Shown here one piece after another: positions 44,998 to 52,732 of a stretch of 64,000 bases of DNA. The stretch is from Rectinema subterraneum. Its GTDB lineage: Bacteria > Spirochaetota > Spirochaetia > Treponematales > Rectinemataceae. The translations under genes were made by a program, and so were the position numbers. The notes below the pieces were generated by a model that saw only the letters and a list, made by a program, of their open reading frames with translations, had not been told where the DNA came from and did no database searches. The DNA lies in assembly GCA_009768935.1 (NCBI GenBank), contig WESA01000003.1, positions 1 through 64,000 of the forward strand, read 5' to 3'. Numbering within the stretch: position 1 is the stretch's first letter; the number at the start of each line of letters is the position of its first letter.

Positions 44998-45393
44998 ATG
45001 GGTTTCTTCGGAGTATTGCTTCTCGTTGTGTTTGTCATTGTATGTCTTTTGCTTATTTTTCTTGTCATCATTCAGGACGAAGATTCTGATTCAATCGGCG
45101 GCATTTTTGCCAGCGGATCACAGAGTGCATTCGGATCGAGATCATCGAATGTCGTGATAAGAATCACCTATGTGCTGGGTACACTATTCTTTATTACCGC
45201 TTTTGCGCTTGCTGTAGTGAACAAATCATCTACTGGCAATGTCGAAAAAGTAGTAGAGCAGAATTCTGCCCAGACAGCTACCAGCGAGTGGTGGAATAAC
45301 CAGACCCAAACTGATCAGACCTCGCAGACACAGCCAGCCACTGAAGGACAAACGCCGCAGACGGGACAGCCTGCTGCTCCAGCAAGCAAATAA
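44998..45393 (+). CDS. secG: Preprotein translocase subunit SecG
   Basis: A 131-residue inner-membrane protein with two hydrophobic helices (about 4-23 and 55-76) and the SecG linker VIIQDEDSDSIGGIFASGSQSAFGSR. SecG assists SecYE during protein export. The C-terminal 50 residues are a Gln/Thr/Pro-rich tail, longer than in E. coli SecG and probably exposed on one side of the membrane. GGAG lies seven bases before the ATG. The tpiA-secG order occurs in many bacteria. A terminator follows at 45435-45475. Confidence 0.92.
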   Translation: MGFFGVLLLVVFVIVCLLLIFLVIIQDEDSDSIGGIFASGSQSAFGSRSSNVVIRITYVLGTLFFITAFALAVVNKSSTGNVEKVVEQNSAQTATSEWWNNQTQTDQTSQTQPATEGQTPQTGQPAAPASK

Positions 45394-45434
45394 CCTGTGC
45401 GTGATGACGCCCAAGGCATAGAACAGCGAAAATA

Positions 45435-45475
45435 AGCACGGGAACGGAGCAACTTGTTCCGATTCCGTGCTTTTT
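45435..45475 (+). terminator. Rho-independent terminator after secG
   Basis: An AGCACGG/CCGTGCT outer stem and a GGAAC/GTTCC inner stem, separated by an internal loop, form a long hairpin followed directly by five T residues (45471-45475). It lies about 40 bases after the secG stop. Confidence 0.85.
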
Positions 45476-45533
45476 ATTCTATTATGCATGCGGATTGTAA
45501 CCGCCATTCTTGTAAGGATGTTTTTTATACATT

Positions 45534-45932
45534 ATGCGAATTGGAATAAGTTCCCATGGAACTGACAAAGTTTCCAGGATGACCGAGATGGTGCGCCGTT
45601 CTTTTGCTGAAATGGGGCATGAGGCTGCCATCGTTTCCGATTCGCCTTATGGTCTGAGTGCCTATGATTTTCTTGTTTTTATCACCGAACCCAAAAGCAT
45701 GTTCGGCGGCATTGCCTCTTCTCTCCCGCAGACTCTCGCAAAATCGGAAGGGCTTATTGGCAAGCGATGTCTCGCGCTGGTCCGGAAAAGTGGTTTCAGG
45801 TCGGGCAACACTTTGCGGAAATTCATGGAAGCGCTCGAACACGAAGGGCTTGTTGTTGTCCAGGGAGAGATTGTATCCGATGCATCGAGCGCAGCGGCAG
45901 TGGCGCGCGGAACACCTTTGAATCGCAGGTAA
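45534..45932 (+). CDS. Small protein with flavodoxin-like fold, unknown function
   Basis: This 132-residue protein alternates strands and helices (MRIGISSHG, YDFLVFITEPKSMFGG, RCLALVRKSG, LVVVQGEIV), the order of a flavodoxin-like or response-regulator-like fold. No FMN-binding signature such as T/S-x-T-G-x-T is clear. It starts at ATG 45534 without an obvious ribosome-binding site and ends three bases before the DnaJ-like gene, with which it is probably cotranscribed. Confidence 0.6.
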   Translation: MRIGISSHGTDKVSRMTEMVRRSFAEMGHEAAIVSDSPYGLSAYDFLVFITEPKSMFGGIASSLPQTLAKSEGLIGKRCLALVRKSGFRSGNTLRKFMEALEHEGLVVVQGEIVSDASSAAAVARGTPLNRR

Positions 45933-45935
45933 GCC

Positions 45936-46790
45936 ATGAAGAATTATTACGAAATTCTTGGCGTGCACCCTGATTCTAGTCCTCAGGACATCAAGAGCGC
46001 ATTTCGCAAGCAAGCGAAGCGTCTGCACCCGGATATGCATTATTCAGCGGAAAATGCGCGTCCCAGAGAGTCTTCTGCGACGCTCCGCGAGTCTGCGATG
46101 CGGCTCATTCTTGAAGCATACAAAATCCTTTCTGATGCAGAAAAGAGAAGGGCGTACGACAGAGAACTCCGCAGGCGCGAAAGAGACAACAAAGGATTTG
46201 ATTATCATGAATTTTTGCAGCAGCGCTCGGATGATCCTGAAAGCCAGGCAAAGCTGATAGTCTATGATCTTTTGCACGATCTCGACGAAGAGGCACTTGC
46301 AATCTACGAGCGCAGCAAGACGTTTGCAGATTTCAGACTGGAACGCTGGCTCGAGCGCGGAGAAGCAATGGATGCCGAATATTGCATAGCCGAGGAATAT
46401 GAAAAGAGAGGGAAATATATCAAGGCGTACCAAATCTATAAAAAATTGATCAGGATGGAACTCGAAAAGCCCTGGTTCCGTTATTATTTTGAAGTAGTTG
46501 CCTTGAAATTTCGCTTTCTTATCTTGCAAAAAATGCCCGGTCGCGTTGACGAGGAAGATTACCTCGACCGGCTCGATGAGGCTATTGAACTCAAGATCGC
46601 GCCTCGCGAGACAGCGCAATATCTGCGGAAAAAGGTTGAAATACTTCTTCATAGAGGAGAAGCTGAAGCTGCTGAGGAAGCGCTTAACCAGATCTCGCTT
46701 ATATATCCGAAACTTGCAGGATTCGCGGCCTTGCGCTCAAGGGTCCAGCGTGCTGTGGATCAACCGCTTGCCCAAAACAAAATATCCTGA
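45936..46790 (+). CDS. J-domain (DnaJ-like) protein
   Basis: A 284-residue protein. The N-terminal J domain (about 1-70) begins NYYEILGVHPDSS and holds the HPD motif that stimulates DnaK ATPase. It has no Gly/Phe region or zinc-finger, so it is not DnaJ itself. The C-terminal 190 residues are helical with TPR-like repeats (AYQIYKKLIR, EEALNQISLIYPK). It is probably a specialised DnaK co-chaperone. AGGT lies five bases upstream. The SurA-like protein-folding gene follows 57 bases later. Confidence 0.82.
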   Translation: MKNYYEILGVHPDSSPQDIKSAFRKQAKRLHPDMHYSAENARPRESSATLRESAMRLILEAYKILSDAEKRRAYDRELRRRERDNKGFDYHEFLQQRSDDPESQAKLIVYDLLHDLDEEALAIYERSKTFADFRLERWLERGEAMDAEYCIAEEYEKRGKYIKAYQIYKKLIRMELEKPWFRYYFEVVALKFRFLILQKMPGRVDEEDYLDRLDEAIELKIAPRETAQYLRKKVEILLHRGEAEAAEEALNQISLIYPKLAGFAALRSRVQRAVDQPLAQNKIS

Positions 46791-46847
46791 GTACATTTGT
46801 CCCGTGCGCGTTGAATTTTATTCTTATCCGAAAGTGAGTGAAACAGT

Positions 46848-47879
46848 ATGAAAAGAATTGCATCATGGCTGATTTTGTTTGTATTTGCTGCCTTTCCGCT
46901 GATTGCTCAGACCAGCATCGACAAGCCTGCAGCGACATTCAAGCTGACCAAACAGGAAGTCATATCCGTACGCCAGCTTAGAGCTGATGTCGACAGACTC
47001 GAGAATGCGACTGGAGCCAAGCTTACAGTTGAGCAACGGAAAGATGTGTTGGATGCCAGAATCAACAGCATGCTGTTTCTGCAATTCTGCGAACGCGAAA
47101 AGATTTCCGTTTCTGATGCGCAGGTAAATTCCGCGCTTGCGCAGCTCAAGGCACAGCTTGGCGCAAACGCAACCGACGCGGATCTGGAAAAATCATTGCG
47201 CGCTTCGGGAGTATTTGTCGATCCGAAAGTCTATGTCAAACAGCGCCTGCTCTTTGAAGCCTATGTCCAGACAAAGCGGCTAGATGACATGAAAGCAAAT
47301 CTCAAGCCACCCACTGCCGACGAAATACTCAAAGCGTACGACTTAGCAAAAGCTTCTCTTGTGAGGCCCGATACCATTCGCTTGAGCGTCATCTATACTG
47401 ATACACGCGGGAAAAGCGATGCTGATATTGCAAAGACGAAGGACCTCATGAATTCCATTTCGGCAGCGCTCAAGGCAAACCCGTCCAAATTTGATGAATA
47501 TGTACTTCGCGCTGGAGATGCGGCGGGATACAAAGCTATCCCCTCGCTCTATCTTGAAAAAACTCAGCAGAGCAAATCCATTTTCGGAGCAGAGTTCTTT
47601 GATGCCGCGTTCCAGGCAAAGGTCGGCGAAATAACTTCTGTAATCCAGACGCCATACGGATTCAGAATTGTGCGTGTAAATGAGTTCATTCCACAGAAAC
47701 AGCTCACACTCTCCGATACTGTGCCCGGAAACCAGAACCTGACAGTGCAGGAATTTCTGGCTATGCAGCTTGCATCCGAGAAGGAACAGGCTTTTTTTAA
47801 CAAGGTCGAAGCTGAGGTGATAGACAGCTTGCGAAAGGAAGCGACCATCAAAATATATACCGAGAATCTGAGCTGGTAA
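46848..47879 (+). CDS. Periplasmic SurA/parvulin-like peptidyl-prolyl isomerase
   Basis: This 343-residue secreted protein has a signal peptide (about 1-20, ending IAQ). Residues 45-150 resemble the SurA N-terminal chaperone domain (INSMLFLQFCEREKISVSDAQVNSAL). Residues 165-285 carry a parvulin-like domain with the typical ending VGEITSVIQTPYGFRIVRVNEF. In the middle the parvulin active site is poorly conserved, so chaperone activity is more certain than isomerase activity. A weak ribosome-binding site precedes ATG 46848. nusB follows. Confidence 0.82.
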   Translation: MKRIASWLILFVFAAFPLIAQTSIDKPAATFKLTKQEVISVRQLRADVDRLENATGAKLTVEQRKDVLDARINSMLFLQFCEREKISVSDAQVNSALAQLKAQLGANATDADLEKSLRASGVFVDPKVYVKQRLLFEAYVQTKRLDDMKANLKPPTADEILKAYDLAKASLVRPDTIRLSVIYTDTRGKSDADIAKTKDLMNSISAALKANPSKFDEYVLRAGDAAGYKAIPSLYLEKTQQSKSIFGAEFFDAAFQAKVGEITSVIQTPYGFRIVRVNEFIPQKQLTLSDTVPGNQNLTVQEFLAMQLASEKEQAFFNKVEAEVIDSLRKEATIKIYTENLSW

Positions 47880-47892
47880 GAGGAAATGCCCC

Positions 47893-48336
47893 GTGGCTTC
47901 TAGAAGAAAAGCAAGGATTCTTGCGGTTCAGGCCCTCTATGCCTGGGATTTGGCCGGGCATTCTCTCCCAGAGCTTTTGTCGTTCGCATGGCTCGATGAA
48001 GAGAAGAAGCTGCATTATGACGCGGAAATACTGGATTTTTCACGCCTCATGATTACAGGAACTATCGAAGAAATCGACAGAATCGATGCGATAATAAAGA
48101 AACACCTCGAGCATTGGGCATTCGAACGGCTCAGAAAGGTCGATTTGGCTATTCTTCGGGTAGGATGTTACAGCCTCCTGTATCAGAAAGATATCCCTGC
48201 AGGAATCAGCATAGATGAAGCGATAGAAATCGCAAAAGAGTATGGGAGCGACGATTCGTATCGTTTTATCAACGGCGTGCTGGACGGCATACAAAAAGAA
48301 ATTGTCGGGGGATTGCATGATTCGAATAAAGAATAA
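47893..48336 (+). CDS. nusB: Transcription antitermination factor NusB
   Basis: A 147-residue helical RNA-binding protein involved in rRNA antitermination. It begins ASRRKARILAVQALYAWD, matching NusB box-A binding residues, and ends with the usual ISIDEAIEIAKEYGSDDSYRFINGVLDG pattern (positions about 105-135). The start is GTG 47893, with AGAGGA about eight bases upstream. Its end overlaps the map gene by 20 bases, so translation is coupled. Confidence 0.93.
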   Translation: MASRRKARILAVQALYAWDLAGHSLPELLSFAWLDEEKKLHYDAEILDFSRLMITGTIEEIDRIDAIIKKHLEHWAFERLRKVDLAILRVGCYSLLYQKDIPAGISIDEAIEIAKEYGSDDSYRFINGVLDGIQKEIVGGLHDSNKE

Positions 48337-49063
48337 AAAGCAGATCGAAGGTATTCGAGCTTCGTGCCAGATGCTTTCTGCCCTGTATGATGCACTGAAG
48401 CCTCTTGTTCAGCCCGGCGCAACCCCCAAGGATCTGGATCGCTTTGCATATGATTTTATAGTGAAAAATGGTGGAAAACCTGCGTTTCTGGGCTACGAAG
48501 GATACCCTGCAACGCTTTGCATTTCTGTCAATGATGTAGTTATCCATGGCATACCTGGATCAAGACCGCTTGAAGAAGGCGATATTGTCGGTATCGACAG
48601 CGGGATCGATCTGGATGGTTTTTTTTCTGATGCAGCATTCACTCTTCCTGTGGGCAAAATAACCACGGAAGCGCAAAAACTGCTCGATGTGACCAAAGAG
48701 TGCCTTGATCTCGCGATTGCCCAGATCAAACCGCATTCCCGAATCTCCGATATATCGCGCGCGGTATTTTCGCACGCGACAAAAAATGGATTCAAGGTGG
48801 TACGGCAATATTGCGGGCACGGTGTCGGTCTTGAAATTCATGAAGATCCGCAGATACCAAATTATGTTTCGGCAGGTCCCAACCCGCGTATCATGCCTGG
48901 CATGGTATTGGCAGTTGAGCCCATGATCAATGTCGGTACAAGCGATGTCCGCGTCCTCGATGACGACTGGACTGTCGTGACGATGGACGGATCTCTCTCC
49001 GCGCATTTTGAGCACACTGTGCTCGTGACAGATTCTGGCTGCGAAGTATTGACTCGCTGGTGA
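48317..49063 (+). CDS. map: Methionine aminopeptidase (type I)
   Basis: This 248-residue metallopeptidase removes N-terminal methionine. Metal ligands are visible as Asp in GIDSGIDLDGFFSDAAFT, His in GHGVGLEIHE, Glu in VLAVEPMI and Glu in HFEHTVLVT. The length is that of the short bacterial type Ia enzyme without a zinc-finger extension. ATG 48317 lies inside the end of nusB, five bases after GGGG. Confidence 0.95.
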   Translation: MIRIKNKKQIEGIRASCQMLSALYDALKPLVQPGATPKDLDRFAYDFIVKNGGKPAFLGYEGYPATLCISVNDVVIHGIPGSRPLEEGDIVGIDSGIDLDGFFSDAAFTLPVGKITTEAQKLLDVTKECLDLAIAQIKPHSRISDISRAVFSHATKNGFKVVRQYCGHGVGLEIHEDPQIPNYVSAGPNPRIMPGMVLAVEPMINVGTSDVRVLDDDWTVVTMDGSLSAHFEHTVLVTDSGCEVLTRW

Positions 49064-49178
49064 ACGCTCGATTGGCGCAAAAACCCGCAAATTCCATGTA
49101 ACATTCTCTATCCAATAGTTTTTTATTATATTGAAAATAGGCTATAGACTTTCTTTTATCCAACGGAGGATAACAGCT

Positions 49179-50699
49179 ATGTCATTCGGCAAGAAACTCT
49201 ATTCGAAAAATTTCTTCATCGCGAATCTTGTGATTCTCGGAATTGTGATAGGATTTGCGCTTGCATTCATGTTCCGGGCGAATCCTTCGGCAAGCAGTAC
49301 TGCGCTTCCGATCGTCAAAGCGGAAACTCCGCCCATGGTGGCTGGCTCTGATACCGAAGCGGCCATTTCCCAAGCAGAAGCTGTACAGGAAGCTTTTCGC
49401 AATATCGCGAAAACAGTACTTCCTGCTGTAGTAGAACTGGATGTGGTCGAAGGCGCGCAGAAAAATCAGCCACAGCAGCAGACACCGCAATTCCCCTTCG
49501 ATTTCTTTTTCGGGCCCGATACACCTTCGCCTGATCAATTTCCACCTCAAGAAGGTCTAGGCTCCGGCGTAATCGTCAGGCGCTCGGGCAAAACAGTGTA
49601 TGTGCTGACGAACCATCATGTCGCGGGTAATGCTACTAAGATAACCGTGAAATTGAGCGATGGCAGGGAATACGAAGGCAAGCTTGTCGGCACTGACGAG
49701 CGCAAAGATGTCGCCCTTGTCAAGTTCGAAACCGACGATTCGGATATCGTAATTGCCAAATTAGGGGATTCTTCGAAACTCCAGGTTGGAGATTGGGCAA
49801 TCGCGCTGGGAAGCCCCTTCGGATATGTCTCTTCGGTTACCACGGGCATTATCAGCGCATTGGGGCGGCGCGGCGGCCCGGATGGCAATATCAACGATTT
49901 CATACAGACTGACGCAGCAATCAATAAAGGCAATTCTGGCGGCGCCCTTGTCAATATCCGCGGAGAAGTCATTGGAATCAATACGTGGATTGCGTCAACT
50001 ACAGGTGGGTCCGTCGGCCTTGGCTTTGCGATCCCCATCAATAACATAAAGAGCGCGATCGATGATTTTATCGTCCACGGCACAGTCAAATATGGCTGGC
50101 TGGGAGTCAGCTTGTCCAATATCACGCAAGACAAGGCAAGCGCAAAAGAGCTCGGCCTCGATGGCAAGAAGGGTGCTTTCATCGGGCATGTATTCATGAA
50201 CGGGCCAGCGGACAAGGCAGGGCTTTTGCCAGGTGATTTTGTCACAGCCGTAGACGGGAAATCAGTAGCTTCTACCGATGATTTGGTGCGGATGATAGGC
50301 GATATAAAGGCAGGCACTGCTGCAAAGCTCGATATCATTAGGCGGGGTAGTCAGATGACCCTTAGCGCGAAAATCGAGCTGCGGGATGCCACTGTTGCCT
50401 CGAACAATGCGAACATTTTCCCGGGCGTAACGGTCATTTCGCTCAAATCTGATTCTGTCGATCAGAAACAGGTTCCGGCAGGGCTGCGAGGCGCGCTCGT
50501 TGTGGATGTGCTTGCGAAATCTCCTGCAGCAACTATGGGTTTGCGAACCGGCGATGTCATTACCAAGATAAATGGCAAGAATGTCAGCGACCTCAAGCAA
50601 TTCTATGAAACGCTTGCCAAGGAAGGACGGAATAAGCTGGTGTTTACAATCAACAGGGATGGCCAGACCGTCGAGACTCTTGCGTATGTAGGAAAGTGA
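49179..50699 (+). CDS. HtrA/DegP-family serine protease with two PDZ domains
   Basis: A 506-residue periplasmic protease/chaperone anchored by an uncleaved or signal helix (about 11-32). The trypsin-like domain has His147 in TNHHVAG, Asp177 in ERKDVAL and Ser253 in NKGNSGG. Two PDZ domains follow (about 295-395 and 405-500). A Gln/Pro-rich linker with FDFFFGPD (105-113), the LA-loop region, precedes the protease. It degrades misfolded envelope proteins. ATG 49179 has GGAGG nine bases upstream. It follows map after 115 bases and ends at a strong terminator. Confidence 0.94.
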   Translation: MSFGKKLYSKNFFIANLVILGIVIGFALAFMFRANPSASSTALPIVKAETPPMVAGSDTEAAISQAEAVQEAFRNIAKTVLPAVVELDVVEGAQKNQPQQQTPQFPFDFFFGPDTPSPDQFPPQEGLGSGVIVRRSGKTVYVLTNHHVAGNATKITVKLSDGREYEGKLVGTDERKDVALVKFETDDSDIVIAKLGDSSKLQVGDWAIALGSPFGYVSSVTTGIISALGRRGGPDGNINDFIQTDAAINKGNSGGALVNIRGEVIGINTWIASTTGGSVGLGFAIPINNIKSAIDDFIVHGTVKYGWLGVSLSNITQDKASAKELGLDGKKGAFIGHVFMNGPADKAGLLPGDFVTAVDGKSVASTDDLVRMIGDIKAGTAAKLDIIRRGSQMTLSAKIELRDATVASNNANIFPGVTVISLKSDSVDQKQVPAGLRGALVVDVLAKSPAATMGLRTGDVITKINGKNVSDLKQFYETLAKEGRNKLVFTINRDGQTVETLAYVGK

Positions 50700-50737
50700 G
50701 TATATATTCCCTTACAAGAGCGGGTTATTCCGAATTC

Positions 50738-50767
50738 GGAAGCCTCCACGCGGAGGCTTCCCTTATT
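50738..50767 (+). terminator. Rho-independent terminator after the HtrA gene
   Basis: GGAAGCCTCC (50738-50747), loop ACGC and GGAGGCTTCC (50752-50761) form a perfect 10-bp stem, followed by CTTATTT. It stands 38 bases after the stop and just before the phosphoribosyltransferase gene at 50781. Confidence 0.85.
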
Positions 50768-50780
50768 TAGAAGGGATTAT

Positions 50781-51392
50781 ATGCATAAAGAATTTGTTCC
50801 TTATGACATGATTCGGAACAATGCGATCAAGCTTGCTTACAGAATCTACAAAGATGGTTTTATCCCTGATGTGATCTATGTCTCGCTGAGAGGCGGCGCA
50901 TACATGGGAAACGTCATCAGCGAATATTTCAAGTTTGTGAAAGGGAATAGCCGGCCTGTGTTCTATGCGGCCGTCGTCGCCAGATCGTACAGCGGATTTG
51001 ATCAGCAAGAAAACATAAAAATAGACGGATGGACGTATAATCCCGATTTTTTGCGGCATGGCGACAAAGTGCTTCTGGTTGACGACGTTTTCGATTCCGG
51101 GCGCACTATCAATCATCTTGCCAAAGTGATCATGGATCGCGGGTTGCCGCGCAGCGACGTCAAGATTGCAGTTCACGATTACAAGGTGAGGGAATATTTG
51201 CCGCAGCACCTACCGATTACGCCGGATTACTGGTGCAGAAAAATCGAAGTCAAGTCAAAAGAAGATGAACTCTGGATACACTACATGAGCCATGAGCTGG
51301 TAGGCCTGACTGAGGCCGAAGTGGCGCAGCATTATCTCAACGACGATCCAGACCTCGCCGAAGCGATGCGGCTTGTAACCAGCAGAAACTGA
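50781..51392 (+). CDS. Phosphoribosyltransferase (purine salvage type)
   Basis: This 203-residue type I phosphoribosyltransferase has the PRPP-binding loop LVDDVFDSGRT at 99-109 and an early YVSLRGGAYMG strand-loop that binds pyrophosphate. The overall layout is that of hypoxanthine/xanthine-guanine phosphoribosyltransferases, with a longer C-terminal part. It probably converts a free purine base and PRPP into the nucleotide; the base is not determined. AAGGG lies six bases before the ATG. It is flanked by a terminator upstream and convergent glgC downstream, so it is probably monocistronic. Confidence 0.82.
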   Translation: MHKEFVPYDMIRNNAIKLAYRIYKDGFIPDVIYVSLRGGAYMGNVISEYFKFVKGNSRPVFYAAVVARSYSGFDQQENIKIDGWTYNPDFLRHGDKVLLVDDVFDSGRTINHLAKVIMDRGLPRSDVKIAVHDYKVREYLPQHLPITPDYWCRKIEVKSKEDELWIHYMSHELVGLTEAEVAQHYLNDDPDLAEAMRLVTSRN

Positions 51393-51412
51393 TTTCGAGC
51401 GCCCCTTCAGGC

Positions 51413-52687
51413 TTATATCACGGTGCCATCAGGAATTATCTGGTTTTTCGGAATGACGATAATCCCGTCGACAATATAGTGTGTCTTGTATTCTCCGTCT
51501 TCTCGCGGCAAAGGATCGATTCCTATGCGGCAATTCGAGCCGATGCGCCCGTTCTTGTCGATAATGGCATGGCGAATGATGGAGCCGCCGCCGATACCGA
51601 TGTTAGGGATGTGTTTCCTTCGGTTTTCTGCTTTTTCAGCTTCGGTTTCATAATAATCCGCGCCCATGCACACCACGCCATCGAGGCTTGCTCCCGATTC
51701 GATAACGGTACGGATACCGACTATTGAACGCGTAATCGAAGCATTCGTGATGATACAGCCATCGCTCGCAAGTGCCTGATTGAGCGTACAATAATTGAGC
51801 TTGGACGCCGGCAGATTGCGAGCGTGAGTATAAATCGGCATCTGCTCGTCGTAGAAGTTGAATTGCGGATTGATGTCAGTGAGCTCGATATTCGCTTCGT
51901 AAAAGCTTCGAATGGTTCCAATGTCTTCCCAATATCCGCCGAACACATATGTATTCACTTTTTCTTTGGCAACAATAGCCGGGATAATCTCTTTGCCAAA
52001 ATCATTCGCATCCATCTGAAGGGCATCTTCGATAAGCGGTGCATCAAAGATGTAGATGCCCATGCTGGCCAGGTATGGCTTGTTCGGGTCCGCATCTTTA
52101 GGTTTGAGTTCTTCAGGCACGGCAAAATCGCGTATGTCTTTGGTTGGACCCGGTTTTTCAAGGAAGCTGTCAATGCAGCCGTCGGGCCGAATCTTTATAA
52201 TGCCAAGAGAGCTGGCAGCCTCGCGCGATACCAGCGTTCCTGCGATGGTCAAGCGGCATGCCGACTCAGTATGCTTTCTGAACATGTCAGCCAGATCCAT
52301 GCGATAGAGCTGATCGCCCGATACAATAAGGTAATGGCTTGGTTTATGAGGACGGAAATGGATGAGATTTTTGCGCACGGCATCAGCCGTTCCTTCGTAC
52401 CAGCCAGAATGTGCAGGCGTCTGCTCGGCGGCCAGAATCTCAACGAATCCTTTTGAAAAATGGTCAAAATTATACGAGCGAGAAATGTGCAGATGGAGAG
52501 AAGCTGAGTTGAACTGCGTAAGTATGTAGATTTTCTTGAAACCGGAATTGATGCAGTTGGAGATTGGGATATCGACAATACGATATTTCCCGCCAAAGGG
52601 AACAGCTGGCTTTGACCGCTCTTTGGTGAGAGGGAAAAGACGTGTGCCTTTGCCTCCTCCCAAAACGATGGAAAGAATTTCTGTCAT
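51413..52687 (-). CDS. glgC: Glucose-1-phosphate adenylyltransferase
   Basis: A 424-residue nucleotidyltransferase making ADP-glucose for glycogen synthesis. The N-terminal GGGKGTRLFPLT loop binds ATP, with SKPAVPFGGKYRIVD following; GWYEGTADAVR and FLEKP mark the active site. The C-terminal half is a left-handed beta-helix with allosteric role, ending IVIPKNQIIPDGTVI as in the plant/cyanobacterial form. ATG 52687 has AGGAG eight bases upstream. It diverges from the mrfA-like gene across 45 bases. No other glycogen gene is in the window. Confidence 0.94.
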   Translation of the reverse strand: MTEILSIVLGGGKGTRLFPLTKERSKPAVPFGGKYRIVDIPISNCINSGFKKIYILTQFNSASLHLHISRSYNFDHFSKGFVEILAAEQTPAHSGWYEGTADAVRKNLIHFRPHKPSHYLIVSGDQLYRMDLADMFRKHTESACRLTIAGTLVSREAASSLGIIKIRPDGCIDSFLEKPGPTKDIRDFAVPEELKPKDADPNKPYLASMGIYIFDAPLIEDALQMDANDFGKEIIPAIVAKEKVNTYVFGGYWEDIGTIRSFYEANIELTDINPQFNFYDEQMPIYTHARNLPASKLNYCTLNQALASDGCIITNASITRSIVGIRTVIESGASLDGVVCMGADYYETEAEKAENRRKHIPNIGIGGGSIIRHAIIDKNGRIGSNCRIGIDPLPREDGEYKTHYIVDGIIVIPKNQIIPDGTVI

Positions 52688-52732
52688 ACCTGCTCCTTTC
52701 CGGCGCGGCGCCGATTTACCTTTTTCTTTTTG